Shown piece after piece: positions 18,884-31,059 of a stretch of 64,000 bases of DNA (its first letter is position 1; each line of letters starts with the position of its first letter). The notes under the pieces are model-generated. The model saw only the letters and a program-made list of their open reading frames with translations, was not told where the DNA came from and ran no database searches. Origin of the DNA: Mixta mediterraneensis. Its GTDB lineage: Bacteria > Pseudomonadota > Gammaproteobacteria > Enterobacterales > Enterobacteriaceae. The stretch spans positions 410,962-474,961 of the forward strand of contig NZ_JACFXY010000002.1 in the NCBI RefSeq assembly GCF_014946725.1, written 5' to 3'. The translations under genes and the position numbers were made by a program.

Positions 18884-19207
18884 TTAACCGCCCGCCAGCT
18901 TGACCTTCATCCCCTTCGCTTCCAGCAGATTTTTGAGCAGATCACGTTTATCACCCTGGATTTCGATAACGCCATCTTTTAATGAACCACCGCAGCCGCA
19001 TTTTTTCTTCAGCTCAGCGGTAAGCTGGGTTAATGCCGCATCATCCAAATCGATACCAGTAATCAGGCAGACGCCTTTACCTTTACGGCCACTGGTCTGT
19101 CGCTGTATGCGAACGATGCCATCACCTTTAGGCCGTTCGGCTTTAGGCTGCGGCTGTTCTATGCGCCCCACACCGGTCGAATACACCAGAGGATTATCGC
19201 GACTCAT
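18884..19207 (-). CDS. yciH: SUI1/eIF1-like translation factor YciH
   Basis: 107-residue SUI1-domain protein related to eukaryotic eIF1; in bacteria YciH discriminates against poor initiation complexes and has been linked to stress-time translation inhibition. Conserved segments are RQTSGRKGKGVCLITG and KKCGCGGSLKDGVIEIQGD. Its ATG overlaps the pyrF stop by one base (TAATG), so the two are translationally coupled. Confidence 0.95.
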   Translation of the reverse strand: MSRDNPLVYSTGVGRIEQPQPKAERPKGDGIVRIQRQTSGRKGKGVCLITGIDLDDAALTQLTAELKKKCGCGGSLKDGVIEIQGDKRDLLKNLLEAKGMKVKLAGG

Positions 19208-19926
19208 TAAGCTTCTCCCAGGCTGTGCAGAATGGATTGCAGGGTAGCGGCCGGATCGGCTGATTGGGTGATCGGACGCCCAATTACCATATAGTCTACG
19301 CCAGCCTGTTTCGCCTGTTGTGGCGTCATAATGCGGCGCTGATCGCCGGCATCGCTACCCGCCGGACGAATACCTGGCGTGACTAGCGTAAAATCCTGTC
19401 CTATTGCCTGTCTGAAACGTCCGGCTTCATGGGCGGAACACACTACCCCGTTAAGTCCACATTCGGCGGTTAATTTTGCCAGCCGCTCCGCCTGTTCTGC
19501 TGGCGTGAGCGTAATACCCAAACCTTTAAGATCGTCGGCATCCATGCTGGTTAATACCGTAACAGCGATAAGCAACGGGGCATCTTTGCCAAACGGTATT
19601 AACGCTTCACGTGCGGCATTCATCATTCGCGCCCCGCCGCTGGCATGCACGTTCACCATCCAGACGCCAAGATCGGCGGCTGCGGCAACAGCATGCGCGG
19701 TAGTGTTTGGAATATCATGAAATTTGAGATCAAGGAATACATTGAAGCCGCGCTGTTGCAGGTCTTTTACCAGCGTTGGGCCAAATAAGGTGAACATCTC
19801 TTTGCCCACTTTCAGTCGGCAACTGCGAGGATCGATCTGGTCAACAAAACGTAATGCGCTATTAAGGTCGTGATAATCGAGCGCCACCAGAATCGGCGAA
19901 GCGGTCACAGTTTGGGGTGAAGGCAT
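19207..19926 (-). CDS. pyrF: Orotidine-5'-phosphate decarboxylase
   Basis: Final step of UMP synthesis (OMP to UMP and CO2), cytoplasmic TIM-barrel enzyme of 239 residues. The catalytic Asp-Lys-Asp array is in [12 protein letters not shown]; phosphate binding in TPGIRP and [13 protein letters not shown] 19926 was chosen because GAGGAAA lies 6 bp upstream and the N-terminus then fits the family; the frame remains open to 19968. Coupled to yciH downstream. Confidence 0.97.
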   Translation of the reverse strand: MPSPQTVTASPILVALDYHDLNSALRFVDQIDPRSCRLKVGKEMFTLFGPTLVKDLQQRGFNVFLDLKFHDIPNTTAHAVAAAADLGVWMVNVHASGGARMMNAAREALIPFGKDAPLLIAVTVLTSMDADDLKGLGITLTPAEQAERLAKLTAECGLNGVVCSAHEAGRFRQAIGQDFTLVTPGIRPAGSDAGDQRRIMTPQQAKQAGVDYMVIGRPITQSADPAATLQSILHSLGEA

Positions 19927-20126
19927 AGCATTTCCTCTGCAGTGGGCACCCGCAGGCGCATGATTCAAACGGCAAGCATTCTACCTGCGGCCCTGCATCA
20001 TCACAATCGCTGTTCTTGCCTGTATGACAAGAAGCTGCTCGATGCTGGCAATGGAATAAGTATTTTTATTTGTATGTTGTAACTAAAACATATACCGACG
20101 TGCTTTCGCTCTGCAATCCCCCCGCT

Positions 20127-21296
20127 TTATTGTCCGTCGAGACCACGAATGGGTTTTACAGAGGACCAGGTACGGCAGGAAGGACAATGCCAGTAAAGCG
20201 CATGTGCAGTGAAGCCACATTTTTGGCAGCGATAGCGCGGTTTGGTGCGAATCTGCTCGCCCACCATATCGCGTAATACCATAAGGCTTTCTTTTGCGCG
20301 CCCGTCTTCAGCTTCGTGCAGGTGGAAATCCATCAGGCGATGAAACACCCGCATCGTGGGATGACGTTGTAATTGTCGATTGATATACAGCTGCGCCGCT
20401 TCCGGGCCCTGCTGCTGCTCAAGTATTTCGGACATGTAAAGCTCGGCCGCAGCCCCGGTGTTTTCTTCAACGCAACGCTGCAGAAAATCAGCCCAGGCTT
20501 CCGGCTGGTTCAGGCGCTGGAAACAGGTTTCCAGCATAGGGAGTGTTTCACTCACTAACTCTTTATCCTGATCAAGCACACGCTGCAAATGTCCAACGGC
20601 TTTGGCATAATCGCCCTTCTCCATCAGGATGCGGCCCATCATGATAGAAATACGCGCACTTTGCCGATCGGCGGCTTCGCCCTTTTTCAGTAAATTCATG
20701 GCGCGATCGAGATCGTCGCTGCTCATCGCCTGCAACGCGAGTTCGCAATAAAAATGGGCAATTTCGCCTTTTTGTTTATCTTTACCTAATTTAACTAAAC
20801 GCTCGGCAACGTCTATTGCCTGCTGCCAGTCGCTGGTAGCCTGGTGAATCAGCAATAGCTGTTGTAATGCGCTGAGACGAAAATCTGTTTCATCAGTTAA
20901 TTGCTTGAACATGTCCTCTGCACGGTCATAAAGACCGGCAGCCATGTAATCGCGCCCTAACTGCTGAATGGCAAGTAAACGCTGATCGTAGCTCAGAGAC
21001 GCGCTTTCCATTAATGACTGATGGATACGAATGGCACGATCAACTTCGCCACGCGAACGGAATAAGTTACCTAACGTAAGGTGAGCCTCAACCGTGCCGC
21101 TGTCCTCTTTCAGCATATCCAGAAACAGATCAACCGCTTTATCTTGCTGGTTGGACAGCAGGAAGTTCACACCCGTGACATATTCGCGAGATAAGCGGTT
21201 CGCTTCCTGTTGCTTGCCCTGCTGCGCACTACGTCGGCCCATATACCAGCCGTACGCAGCAGCAATTGGAAGCAACAGAAACAGCAATTCAAGCAT
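20127..21296 (-). CDS. lapB: Lipopolysaccharide assembly protein LapB
   Basis: 389 residues, the same as Escherichia LapB (YciM). It has a single N-terminal membrane helix (residues 2-20), a series of tetratricopeptide repeats (about 35-350) facing the cytoplasm, and a C-terminal rubredoxin-type metal site (CQKCGF and HCPSC). LapB works with FtsH to control LpxC degradation and so lipopolysaccharide synthesis. It follows lapA by 6 bp. Confidence 0.97.
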   Translation of the reverse strand: MLELLFLLLPIAAAYGWYMGRRSAQQGKQQEANRLSREYVTGVNFLLSNQQDKAVDLFLDMLKEDSGTVEAHLTLGNLFRSRGEVDRAIRIHQSLMESASLSYDQRLLAIQQLGRDYMAAGLYDRAEDMFKQLTDETDFRLSALQQLLLIHQATSDWQQAIDVAERLVKLGKDKQKGEIAHFYCELALQAMSSDDLDRAMNLLKKGEAADRQSARISIMMGRILMEKGDYAKAVGHLQRVLDQDKELVSETLPMLETCFQRLNQPEAWADFLQRCVEENTGAAAELYMSEILEQQQGPEAAQLYINRQLQRHPTMRVFHRLMDFHLHEAEDGRAKESLMVLRDMVGEQIRTKPRYRCQKCGFTAHALYWHCPSCRTWSSVKPIRGLDGQ

Positions 21297-21302
21297 GGAC
21301 GA

Positions 21303-21608
21303 TTATTCCCGGGCAGACGATGATGTCGTCGTCATTGACGTACTGCCCTGTTCAATTTGCGCCTGCATACGTTTTACTTTGCGCTGTGCATTTGCCAACG
21401 AAACGCGGACGCGTAACCAGAACAAACCGCAAATTGCCCAGCCGAGCAAAAATCCTGCGCCAAACAAGGCTGCCAGTAAGGTAGAGATACGGAATTGGCC
21501 CTGTGCGAGCAGATAGTTAAAGGTGATGACCTGATCGTTATGCGCGCCTAAGGTGACGGAAATGATGAAGATGACCAAAACCATTAAAAAAATCAGCAAA
21601 TATTTCAC
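21303..21608 (-). CDS. lapA: Lipopolysaccharide assembly protein LapA
   Basis: 101-residue inner-membrane protein (YciS, DUF1049) with two hydrophobic segments (about 1-22 and 42-66) and a basic C-terminal tail. It is co-transcribed with and helps LapB in lipopolysaccharide quality control. Confidence 0.95.
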   Translation of the reverse strand: MKYLLIFLMVLVIFIISVTLGAHNDQVITFNYLLAQGQFRISTLLAALFGAGFLLGWAICGLFWLRVRVSLANAQRKVKRMQAQIEQGSTSMTTTSSSARE

Positions 21609-21736
21609 AGTGCATCCTGTTGTGAGGTTATCGGGAATAATTATGCCAAAATTACTGCAAAAATGCTGCTGCCAGCAGCACCGGACGATTCGTTTTTACG
21701 CAAGCGCAATCAAAAATATGAAGCCGACGCGTGGAA

Positions 21737-22501
21737 TTACAATTCAGGCTTGCGTTGTGCGACTTCATTTTGCTCACCAGGAGGCAAGCTAAGCGGCCCG
21801 CAGAAACGCTGCGCCAGCCAGGTTGCGATGGTCACCAGCAACCATGACAATCCCGTCGCCATCACCAAATCACGCGGCCAGTGCATACCGAGTAACAGAC
21901 GGCTGCCCATTACGGCGCTGGCCCACAAGAACACTATTGCTACCGTTTTGTAATGCCGACGTGGCCACAGTAATCCAGCGATCAGTAATGCCCAGCTGGC
22001 GGCAAACATAGTATGTCCCGAAGGAAATGCAAAGCCGGTTTCGTGCGCCCAATGTCTTTTTAGCCAGGCCGGTAACAGCGTATCGTCTGCCATCAATGTT
22101 TCCACCCTCTGGCTGCGCTGTTTGCGCTTTAACGCATAGAACGCTTTATCGTCCAGATCATGACTGTGTTCCAGCCACACCACATACGGACGCGGTTCCT
22201 GAACCCGATCTTTGATATAAGATTTAGTGTACTGTCCGGTCAGGATAGTGACGTTCATAATCAACAGCAGCAAAATCGCAGGCTTCCAGCGAAAGCGCAG
22301 ACACCACATTACCCACGCGCTTAAAAGCAAACTGGTTAATGTCCCCCACGGGCTGGAGACGGTTTCAGTCATCCAAAATAAAAATTTTAATACCGTACCG
22401 CTTTCGCCGGGTTGCCATTGCCAGCCAGAAACCCACACGGTTAGCGGCATAATCAAAAGCAGCAGCAGCCCTACCGTGGTGCGGCGCAAAATCTTATACA
22501 T
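21737..22501 (-). CDS. pgpB: Phosphatidylglycerophosphatase B
   Basis: 254-residue PAP2-superfamily inner-membrane phosphatase acting on phosphatidylglycerophosphate and undecaprenyl pyrophosphate. All three phosphatase motifs are present: KSYIKDRVQEPRPY, PSGHTM and SRLLLGMHWPRD. Length equals the Escherichia protein. Divergent from ribA with 225 bp between. Confidence 0.95.
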   Translation of the reverse strand: MYKILRRTTVGLLLLLIMPLTVWVSGWQWQPGESGTVLKFLFWMTETVSSPWGTLTSLLLSAWVMWCLRFRWKPAILLLLIMNVTILTGQYTKSYIKDRVQEPRPYVVWLEHSHDLDDKAFYALKRKQRSQRVETLMADDTLLPAWLKRHWAHETGFAFPSGHTMFAASWALLIAGLLWPRRHYKTVAIVFLWASAVMGSRLLLGMHWPRDLVMATGLSWLLVTIATWLAQRFCGPLSLPPGEQNEVAQRKPEL

Positions 22502-22726
22502 CCATTTTCCTTTTACAGGGCCAGATTAGCGTCAGGCGAATAACTTTAGCTTAAAAAAGAATAACATAACCATTGCAGATTGGATAATTGTGCTTTATCA
22601 CTACAATCGCTCTGACAGATTACCAGCCTACCTGTGGGTTGTGGCACAATATTAACGTTTATCGGGCTACACTCGCCCGGCGCTATCATGATGATAGTGC
22701 ATCCGCTGAAGGTTCTGGAGAGTCAC

Positions 22727-23320
22727 ATGCAGCTTAAACGGGTGGCAGAAGCCAAACTGCCAACGCCATGGGGAGATTTCCTGATGGTAGGTTTTGAAGA
22801 ACTGGCAACCGGCCATGACCATGTCGCGCTGGTCTTTGGTGAGATTAATGATAACGATCCGGTTTTGGCGCGCGTCCATTCGGAGTGCCTGACGGGCGAT
22901 GCGCTTTTTAGTTTGCGTTGCGACTGTGGCTTCCAGCTAGAAGCAGCCTTAAACGCGATTGCTGAAGAAGGTCGTGGTGTGCTTCTTTACCATCGCCAGG
23001 AAGGTCGCAATATTGGCCTGCTGAATAAAATTCGCGCTTACGCATTGCAGGATAAAGGTTACGATACCGTTGAAGCCAATCATCAACTGGGTTTCGCCGC
23101 TGACGAACGCGATTTCACGCTCTGCGCAGACATGTTTAAACTGCTTGGGGTTAATGAAGTCCGGTTGTTAACCAATAATCCGCGCAAAGTAGAGATCTTA
23201 TCGGAAGCCGGCATTAATATCGTTGAGCGTGTGCCGTTGATTGTGGGCCGCAATCCGAAAAATTCGCACTATCTCGATACTAAAGCAGCCAAGATGGGAC
23301 ATTTACTGCCGAAGTCTTGA
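22727..23320 (+). CDS. ribA: GTP cyclohydrolase II
   Basis: First committed enzyme of riboflavin synthesis: opens GTP to the diaminopyrimidine phosphate, releasing formate and pyrophosphate. 197 residues with the zinc-cysteine group in [18 protein letters not shown] and the catalytic [16 protein letters not shown] 22727 is set by GGAG 6 bp upstream and homology; the open frame extends to 22634 without support. No FMN riboswitch is visible before it. Confidence 0.97.
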   Translation: MQLKRVAEAKLPTPWGDFLMVGFEELATGHDHVALVFGEINDNDPVLARVHSECLTGDALFSLRCDCGFQLEAALNAIAEEGRGVLLYHRQEGRNIGLLNKIRAYALQDKGYDTVEANHQLGFAADERDFTLCADMFKLLGVNEVRLLTNNPRKVEILSEAGINIVERVPLIVGRNPKNSHYLDTKAAKMGHLLPKS

Positions 23321-23323
23321 TGT

Positions 23324-23362
23324 AAAAAAGCCGGGGTTCTGCAACGAACCCCGGCTTTTTTA
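23324..23362. terminator. Bidirectional terminator between ribA and acnA
   Basis: Very strong stem AAAAAAGCCGGGGTTC / GAACCCCGGCTTTTTT with a 6-nt loop; the distal arm reaches the acnA stop codon. T tracts exist for both strands. Confidence 0.95.
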
Positions 23363-26044
23363 TTCGTTGAGCATATTACGAATCACATAGTGCAAAATGC
23401 CATCATTACGGTAATAGGTCAGTTCATTACCTGTATCTATACGGCATCGGGTTTCAAGCATGTCTTTACTGCCATCAGCCCGCGTTAAGGTGACGTTAAC
23501 CGTGCAGCCTGGCTGCAACTGCTCCAGATTTTCAACATCGATTAACTCTTCGCCGGTTAATCCCAGCGTTTTACGTGTCGTACCCACCGGGAACTCCAGC
23601 GGCAAAATCCCCATACCAATGAGGTTCGAGCGGTGAATACGTTCAAACGATTCGGCAATGACAACACGAACGCCCTGCAGACGTGGCCCTTTCGCTGCCC
23701 AGTCACGACTTGAGCCTGAACCGTACTCTTTACCGGCAATGACGGCCAGGGGAATCCCCTCATCCTGGTATTTCATTGCAGCATCATAGATTGCTAACTG
23801 TTCGCCATCAGGATGATGCCTGGTATAACCCCCTTCTACGCCAGGCACCATTTCGTTACGGATACGGATATTGGCAAACGTACCGCGCATCATAACTTCA
23901 TGGTTACCACGGCGCGAACCGTAGGAGTTAAAATCATTGCGCTCAACACCATGCGCCAGTAAATAACGCCCGGCTGGACTTTCCGCTTTAATACTGCCTG
24001 CTGGCGAAATATGGTCGGTAGTAACGGAATCGCCCAGCATTGCCAGTACGCGCGCGCCCTTAATATCCTGAACTGGCTTCGGCTGTTTTTCCATATCATC
24101 AAAGAAGGGAGAAAGACGGATATAGGTTGAGCCTTCATCCCAGTCGTAGGTAGCAGCTTCACTGACTTTAATCTGCTGCCATTCCGGCGTGCCATCAAAG
24201 ACTTCGGCATATTCTTTATGAAACATGTCGCTGGTAACTTGCTGAACGGCTGTTGAGATTTCTTCCGGGGAAGGCCAGATATCCTGAAGATAAACCGGCT
24301 GTCCGTTACGATCGTTACCGATGGGATCGGTTTGCAGATTAACCTTCATATTCCCCGCCAGGGCATACGCCACCACCAGCGGCGGCGAAGCCAGCCAGTT
24401 TGTTTTTATCAGGGGATGAATACGGCCTTCAAAGTTACGATTGCCGGACAGTACTGCTCCAACGGTTAAATCGCCTTCTTTAATCGAGGATTCAATTTCA
24501 TCAGGCAGCGGACCGGAGTTACCGATACAGGTCGTACAGCCATACCCCACCAGGTTAAAGCCCAGTTTATCCAGATAAGGCGTTAGCTGCGCCACAGCAA
24601 GGTAATCCGAAACAACCTTAGATCCGGGAGCCAGCGACGCTTTGACCCACGGCTTACGCTTAAGGCCCCGCTCGACCGCTTTCTTCGCCAGCAAACCGGC
24701 CGCCATTAAAACGCTGGGGTTAGACGTGTTAGTACAAGACGTTATCGCGCTGATGACCACCGCGCCGTCAGTAAGCGCATGGCTTAAGCCTGTTTCACTA
24801 TCGGTATAATTGACAGTTTTATGGGTTTTTTGCGCCTGATTCACTTCCAGCTCATTGCTGGCATCAAAAGCGGCAGGAACATCCCCCAGCGAAACGCGAT
24901 CTTGTGGACGCTTCGGCCCCGCCAGGCTTGATTCAACATCATTCATATCTAATGCTAAGGTGCTGGTAAATACAGGTTCATCGCCCGCATTACGCCACAT
25001 CCCCTGCTGCTTAGCGTAGGCTTCAACCAGCGCCACCTGTTCTGCCTCCCGACCCGTTAAAGTCATATAACTCAGCGTAACTTCGTCAATCGGAAAAAAG
25101 CCGCAGGTTGCGCCGTATTCTGGAGCCATGTTGGCAATCGTTGCGCGATCCGCCAGCGGCAAATCGGCCAGGCCATCGCCATAAAACTCCACAAACTTCC
25201 CTACCACACCGTGCTTACGCAGCATTTGCGTTACGGTCAGAACTAAATCTGTTGCGGTGATACCGGGCCGCAACTTGCCGGTTAACTTGAAGCCTACTAC
25301 GTCCGGGATCAGCATTGATACCGGCTGACCCAGCATTGCGGCTTCAGCCTCAATTCCCCCCACGCCCCAGCCCAGAACGCCAAGCGCGTTGATCATTGTC
25401 GTATGCGAGTCGGTGCCAACTAAGGTATCCGGCCAGGCATATTCTTTACCGTCGATATTTTCGTGCCAGATGGATTTACCCAGATACTCCAGGTTAACCT
25501 GGTGACAAATCCCGGTGCCCGGCGGCACAACGCGGAATTTGTCGAAAGCTTTTTGGCCCCAACGTAAAAAGACATAGCGTTCATGGTTACGTTCCATCTC
25601 CAGCCGAACGTTCTCTTCGAAGGCATCATCATCGCCAAAATGGTCAACGGTTACCGAATGGTCAATGACCAAATCAACCGGAGATAACGGGTTCACTTTT
25701 GCTACATCGCCGCCAAGACGTTTAACCGCTTCACGCATGGCTGCCTGATCGACCACAGCGGGAACGCCGGTAAAATCCTGCATCAATACGCGCGCCGGAC
25801 GATAGGCTATTTCACGATCGGCGTGGGCTGTCTTTTGCCAGTCAACAATTGCCCGAATATCTTCTGCCGTCACGGAATCGCCGTCTTGCCAGCGCAAAAG
25901 ATTTTCCAGTAAAACTTTCATGGATTTAGGGAGACGATCAATATTACCGAGGTGTTGTGCAGCGCGTGGCAGACTAAAAAAATGATAGGTTTGGTTGTCG
26001 GCCTGTAATGTTTCCTGACTTTGCTCTCGTAGGGTTAACGGCAT
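23360..26044 (-). CDS. acnA: Aconitate hydratase A
   Basis: Citrate-isocitrate isomerase of 894 residues (Escherichia AcnA 891), the stress/stationary-phase aconitase. The [4Fe-4S] ligands are in [15 protein letters not shown] and [12 protein letters not shown]; the mobile C-terminal domain has [24 protein letters not shown] precedes the ATG. A terminator-like hairpin lies 120 bp upstream, separating it from the small gene at 26218-26301. No SoxS or Fur site was identified by eye. Confidence 0.98.
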   Translation of the reverse strand: MPLTLREQSQETLQADNQTYHFFSLPRAAQHLGNIDRLPKSMKVLLENLLRWQDGDSVTAEDIRAIVDWQKTAHADREIAYRPARVLMQDFTGVPAVVDQAAMREAVKRLGGDVAKVNPLSPVDLVIDHSVTVDHFGDDDAFEENVRLEMERNHERYVFLRWGQKAFDKFRVVPPGTGICHQVNLEYLGKSIWHENIDGKEYAWPDTLVGTDSHTTMINALGVLGWGVGGIEAEAAMLGQPVSMLIPDVVGFKLTGKLRPGITATDLVLTVTQMLRKHGVVGKFVEFYGDGLADLPLADRATIANMAPEYGATCGFFPIDEVTLSYMTLTGREAEQVALVEAYAKQQGMWRNAGDEPVFTSTLALDMNDVESSLAGPKRPQDRVSLGDVPAAFDASNELEVNQAQKTHKTVNYTDSETGLSHALTDGAVVISAITSCTNTSNPSVLMAAGLLAKKAVERGLKRKPWVKASLAPGSKVVSDYLAVAQLTPYLDKLGFNLVGYGCTTCIGNSGPLPDEIESSIKEGDLTVGAVLSGNRNFEGRIHPLIKTNWLASPPLVVAYALAGNMKVNLQTDPIGNDRNGQPVYLQDIWPSPEEISTAVQQVTSDMFHKEYAEVFDGTPEWQQIKVSEAATYDWDEGSTYIRLSPFFDDMEKQPKPVQDIKGARVLAMLGDSVTTDHISPAGSIKAESPAGRYLLAHGVERNDFNSYGSRRGNHEVMMRGTFANIRIRNEMVPGVEGGYTRHHPDGEQLAIYDAAMKYQDEGIPLAVIAGKEYGSGSSRDWAAKGPRLQGVRVVIAESFERIHRSNLIGMGILPLEFPVGTTRKTLGLTGEELIDVENLEQLQPGCTVNVTLTRADGSKDMLETRCRIDTGNELTYYRNDGILHYVIRNMLNE

Positions 26045-26164
26045 AGCTCCTCCTTTATAATCATGATCTTTAAACCTCAGCGATAATAAGGTTTATGTTA
26101 AATATAGACCACAATTCCGTTAACGTTTTGATTACACCACAGATTGCTACCTTCTAATGTAAAC

Positions 26165-26194
26165 AAAAATGCCCCGTAGTAGCTACGAGGCATC
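26165..26194 (-). terminator. Terminator between ymiC-like gene and acnA
   Basis: On the minus strand ATGCCTCGTAG / CTACGGGGCAT (one wobble/mismatch) with a 3-nt loop is followed by TTTTTG. It ends the small-gene transcript or attenuates readthrough into acnA. Confidence 0.8.
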
Positions 26195-26217
26195 AGAAAG
26201 AGGTGATTTAATTCAAA

Positions 26218-26301
26218 TTAAAATGCGATCCATACAGCTGCAGACCAAAACGCCAGAGAAAAGGCGTAGGCGCTAAGCCAGGACAGTTTGATAATGTTCA
26301 T
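26218..26301 (-). CDS. ymiC: YmiC-like 27-residue membrane protein
   Basis: A 28-codon frame starting 7 bp after GGGAGTG. The product begins MNIIKLSWLSAYAFSLAFW and is one hydrophobic helix rich in Trp, Ala and Phe. Its pattern (K.SW..A...S..FW....W) and its place just before acnA match the Escherichia small protein YmiC. Function unknown; single-pass inner-membrane location is inferred. Confidence 0.65.
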   Translation of the reverse strand: MNIIKLSWLSAYAFSLAFWSAAVWIAF

Positions 26302-26463
26302 AGGTTCACTCCCGCCGAAAACGGCGCAAAAAGTTATGTGCTTATCCCGTTATGGACGACATCTTTTATGCTGAGCGTGAGGATGGGTTTTTAACGTACC
26401 CGCCGGAATAACCGGAAAGAAGAGACGAATAGATTAATAAATAATTGTTTACGGCTTACTGCA

Positions 26464-26643
26464 TTATTTACTTTTCGGATCCATGAAGGATTCGATGAAG
26501 TTACGCTGGGTATCACTCAACTCCCAGGAAACCGGGATTGCCGTTCCTTCCTGCTTCGCGACTGGCTCTTTTGCTTTACAGGCAGAAGGCTTGTGCTGGC
26601 GCGCTGTCAGAGAACGTTTATGGTTGAGTGTGTTTGCCCACAT
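26464..26643 (-). CDS. yciX: YciX-like small protein
   Basis: 59-residue basic, non-membrane protein beginning MWANTLNHKRSLTARQHKP, with a C-terminal segment VSWELSDTQRNFIESFMDP. It starts 3 bp after the ymiA stop, so is translationally linked. The place between ymiA and acnA is that of yciX in Escherichia; the name rests mainly on position. Function unknown. Confidence 0.6.
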   Translation of the reverse strand: MWANTLNHKRSLTARQHKPSACKAKEPVAKQEGTAIPVSWELSDTQRNFIESFMDPKSK

Positions 26644-26646
26644 AGC

Positions 26647-26805
26647 TTAGCCCCACATACGCCAGATCATTAAAGCTACGACTACCCAGAACAGTGCAGA
26701 AGCAGCAAATACAGTTAACCAGGCTTTGCGGCGAGTATTGCCTGAACGCTCAACCTTGGTACTTTTAGTCGGGAATCCCGTTTGTACAGTCAGTCTCGTA
26801 GTCAT
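26647..26805 (-). CDS. ymiA: YmiA small membrane protein
   Basis: 52 residues: a variable polar N-terminus, then RRKAWLTVFAASALFWVVVA and LMIWRMWG, matching the tail-anchored-like membrane helix of Escherichia YmiA (46 residues). No strong ribosome site is visible before the ATG. It lies downstream of cysB and begins the ymiA-yciX-ymiC-acnA run. Function unknown. Confidence 0.85.
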   Translation of the reverse strand: MTTRLTVQTGFPTKSTKVERSGNTRRKAWLTVFAASALFWVVVALMIWRMWG

Positions 26806-27250
26806 AGTTTTTTATAATCACTCTCAATAAAATGATTGTTAACGCCGATAAAGAATTAGGATGAATCCTAAACTTGTTAAGACCAAAAATCCAGTTATTT
26901 TTATTGAACACAACGATTAACGCTATTTATCAAAATGGCCAAATAACTTAAGGAATCATTAACTTCGGCGCAGCATTTTAATTAAAACATTACATTGTAA
27001 ATTTGGCTTAAATTGTTATTAGTGCCATCTAAAACTATAGTTTTAAATTCAGAGCCTGATAAAGCGCGGTTTCACATCCTGTTTTAACTAGAGTATGGGA
27101 ATATTCCTGGTAGGCCGCAAAGCGCTAACACAAAAAATGTGTACTAATTCGCATTTAAGGAACAGCAGTAAGGAAACATGTGACCGATGTTTCATTTACA
27201 AAAAATAATAAAAAAAATTCGACATTAGGCTGGCGCTAACTGCTAGCCGT
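26806..27250. other. AT-rich 445-bp non-coding region between cysB and ymiA
   Basis: No ORF with a ribosome site was found. It should hold the promoters of ymiA/acnA. A 16-bp perfect palindrome TAAAACTATAGTTTTA lies at 27030-27045 and a 10-bp palindrome GGAATATTCC near 27100. Long A/T runs give the lowest GC content of the core region. Confidence 0.5.
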
Positions 27251-27279
27251 AAAAAAGGCCGCTTCAAGCGGCCTTTAGT
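27251..27279 (-). terminator. Terminator after cysB
   Basis: Stem AAAGGCCGCTT / AAGCGGCCTTT followed by T residues on the minus strand. Confidence 0.9.
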
Positions 27280-27299
27280 AATATTAATGAATAACGCAA

Positions 27300-28355
<1,056 letters not shown>

Positions 28356-28430
28356 TCAGAAAGGTCGGAAATGCTATAACCACTATATCATTTAACAGTC
28401 AAATGTAGAACGGATTGATATAAGGCTCAG

Positions 28431-28457
28431 AAAAAGGCCAGCGAAAGCTGGCCTGGA
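28431..28457 (-). terminator. Terminator after topA
   Basis: Perfect stem AGGCCAGC / GCTGGCCT with a TTTC loop and TTTTTC tail on the minus strand. Confidence 0.92.
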
Positions 28458-28461
28458 GAGA

Positions 28462-31059
28462 TTACTTTTTGGCTTCCTGCCATTTGCCATCAATATAAAA
28501 CGCTGACCAGCCGGTCGCTTTGCCCTCTTTTTCAGAAGAGACATATTGCTGCTTAGTTTTGCGGCTAAAGCGCACCATCGTCTTATTTCCCTCCGGGTCA
28601 GCAGCCGGAGCATCTGCCAGATATTTCAATTTTTCAGGCAGGCGATCGCTAAAACACTGTAACTCTTCAACTAACGGCGCACGTGTTTCGCGTGATTTTG
28701 GAAACGTATTAGCAGCCAGAAACACGCCCGCAGCCCCATCGCGCAAGACAAAATAAGCGTCTGACTTTTCGCATGGCAGCTCTGGCAACGGAACAGGATC
28801 TTCTTTTGGCGGAGCAACATCGCCGTTACGCAGGATCTTACGGGTATTTTTACATTCATCATTGGTGCAGGCCATGTACTTACCGAAACGCCCCATTTTC
28901 AGGTGCATTTCAGAACCACATTTTTCGCATTCAACAATCGGGCCATCATAGCCTTTAATCCGGAATTCGCCCTGCTCGATTTCGTAGCCGTCACATTCTG
29001 GATTATTACCGCAGACATGCAATTTGCGCTGATTATCGATCAGATAACTGTCCATTGCCGTACCACATTTTTGGCAACGACGACGAGCACGTAGCGCATT
29101 GGTTTCGGCATCGTCACCTTCCAGAATATTGAGGACTTCATTTTCTGGAATCAGATTGATGGTCTGTTTGCAACGCTCTTTCGGCGGCAGCGCATAGCCT
29201 GAACATCCCAGGAAAACACCGGTACTGGCAGTACGAATCCCCATCTGGCGTCCACAGGTCGGGCAATCAATGGATGTCAGCACCATCTGATTTGGCTGCA
29301 TGCCGCCTTCTTCAGGATCTTTTCCTGCCTGGTCAAGCTGCTGGCTAAAATCGCTAAAGAAGTTATCAAGCACCGCTTTCCATTGCGCCTGGTTATTTGC
29401 AACCTGATCAAGGCTGTTTTCCATATGCGCGGTGAAATCATAATTCATCAATTCGCGGAAGTTCTCTTCCAGACGATCGGTAACGATTTCACCCATTTTT
29501 TCCGCATAGAAACGCCGGTTTTCAACGCGCACGTAACCGCGATCCTGAATAGTGGAAATGATTGCAGCATAAGTGGAAGGACGGCCAATTCCGCGCTTTT
29601 CAAGCTCACGCACCAAAGAGGCTTCACTGAAACGTGCTGGCGGCTTGGTAAAATGCTGGCCTGGCATCAGCTGTTGCAGATCAAGCACATCACCAACATT
29701 CACCGCAGGTAAGGTGCGATCTTCATCGTTCTTACGCAGCGCGGGCATAACTTTAGTCCAGCCATCAAAACGCAGCGTGCGCCCTTTGGCCTTCAATTTA
29801 TAGTCGCCAGCGGTGGCTATAAGGGTGGTGGAATCGTATTGCGCTGGCATCATTTGACAGGCAACGAACTGACGCCAAATCAGCTGATACAGCTTTTGCG
29901 CGTCCGCTTCCATATCTTTGAGTTTTTCAGCAACCACATCCACATCAGAAGGGCGAATCGCTTCGTGCGCTTCCTGAGAATTTTCTTTGCTGGCGTAGGT
30001 ATTAGCAGACTCCGGCAAATATTTTTTGCCAAAGTTGCTTTCAATATAGCCACGCGCCATTGTAACCGCGTCCTGGCTCAGGTTGGTCGAGTCAGTTCGC
30101 ATATAGGTGATATGACCCGCTTCATATAAGCGCTGCGCCATCATCATGGTCTTCTTCACGCCAAAACCCAGTCGGGTGCTGGCTGCCTGCTGTAGCGTGG
30201 AAGTAATATAAGGTGCGCCAGGTTTGCTACTGGTCGGTTTATCTTCACGGTCTACGATTTCATAACGCGCTTTTTCCAGCAGCGCCACGGCGGCGTGGGT
30301 CTGTTCACGATTAACCGGACGGAAGGCTTTGTCAGCATAATGCGTGACTTCCATCGGTAAATCGTCCCCTTTCGGCGTGGCGAGACTGGCACGTAATTCC
30401 CAGTACTCTTCTGGCACAAACGCTTTTATCTCGCGCTCACGCTCTACCACCAGACGTACGGCAACGGATTGCACGCGACCCGCCGATAAACCACGCGCCA
30501 CTTTTTTCCACAGCAGCGGAGACACCATATAACCCACCACGCGGTCCATAAAACGACGCGCCTGCTGAGCATTTACACGGTCTATATTCAGTTCGCCGGG
30601 CTTTTCAAACGCCTGACGAATCGCATTCCTGGTGATTTCGTTAAACACTACGCGGCTGAAGCGCTTATCATCTCCGCCGATCACTTCCCGCAGGTGCCAG
30701 GCAATGGCTTCCCCTTCGCGGTCAAGGTCGGTTGCGAGATAGACGTGGTCAGCATTAGCAGCTAGCGCTTTAAGTTCCTCGACAACTTTCTCTTTACCTG
30801 GCAGAATTTGATAATCAGCTTCCCAGCCATGATAAGGATCGACGCCCATGCGACTGACCAGGGCGGCCTTCTCGTCTTTTTTAACCTTTTTAACTTTTTT
30901 ATCTGTCGAGGCGTCAGCACTTTTCTTGGTGTTTGAACCACTGGTCGGCAGATCTCGAATATGACCGACGCTGGATTTAACCACGTAGTCATTGCCGAGG
31001 TATTTATTGATTGTTTTGGCCTTTGCCGGGGACTCAACAATAACGAGTGCTTTACCCAT
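28462..31059 (-). CDS. topA: DNA topoisomerase I
   Basis: Type IA topoisomerase that relaxes negative supercoils; 865 residues as in Escherichia. It has an N-terminal TOPRIM domain ([12 protein letters not shown] and the [12 protein letters not shown] acid cluster), the active-site tyrosine in [13 protein letters not shown], three C-terminal four-cysteine zinc ribbons (for example CPTCGRQMG with later Cys, [16 protein letters not shown]) and a basic tail. The 370-bp region upstream holds its promoters. Confidence 0.98.
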   Translation of the reverse strand: MGKALVIVESPAKAKTINKYLGNDYVVKSSVGHIRDLPTSGSNTKKSADASTDKKVKKVKKDEKAALVSRMGVDPYHGWEADYQILPGKEKVVEELKALAANADHVYLATDLDREGEAIAWHLREVIGGDDKRFSRVVFNEITRNAIRQAFEKPGELNIDRVNAQQARRFMDRVVGYMVSPLLWKKVARGLSAGRVQSVAVRLVVEREREIKAFVPEEYWELRASLATPKGDDLPMEVTHYADKAFRPVNREQTHAAVALLEKARYEIVDREDKPTSSKPGAPYITSTLQQAASTRLGFGVKKTMMMAQRLYEAGHITYMRTDSTNLSQDAVTMARGYIESNFGKKYLPESANTYASKENSQEAHEAIRPSDVDVVAEKLKDMEADAQKLYQLIWRQFVACQMMPAQYDSTTLIATAGDYKLKAKGRTLRFDGWTKVMPALRKNDEDRTLPAVNVGDVLDLQQLMPGQHFTKPPARFSEASLVRELEKRGIGRPSTYAAIISTIQDRGYVRVENRRFYAEKMGEIVTDRLEENFRELMNYDFTAHMENSLDQVANNQAQWKAVLDNFFSDFSQQLDQAGKDPEEGGMQPNQMVLTSIDCPTCGRQMGIRTASTGVFLGCSGYALPPKERCKQTINLIPENEVLNILEGDDAETNALRARRRCQKCGTAMDSYLIDNQRKLHVCGNNPECDGYEIEQGEFRIKGYDGPIVECEKCGSEMHLKMGRFGKYMACTNDECKNTRKILRNGDVAPPKEDPVPLPELPCEKSDAYFVLRDGAAGVFLAANTFPKSRETRAPLVEELQCFSDRLPEKLKYLADAPAADPEGNKTMVRFSRKTKQQYVSSEKEGKATGWSAFYIDGKWQEAKK

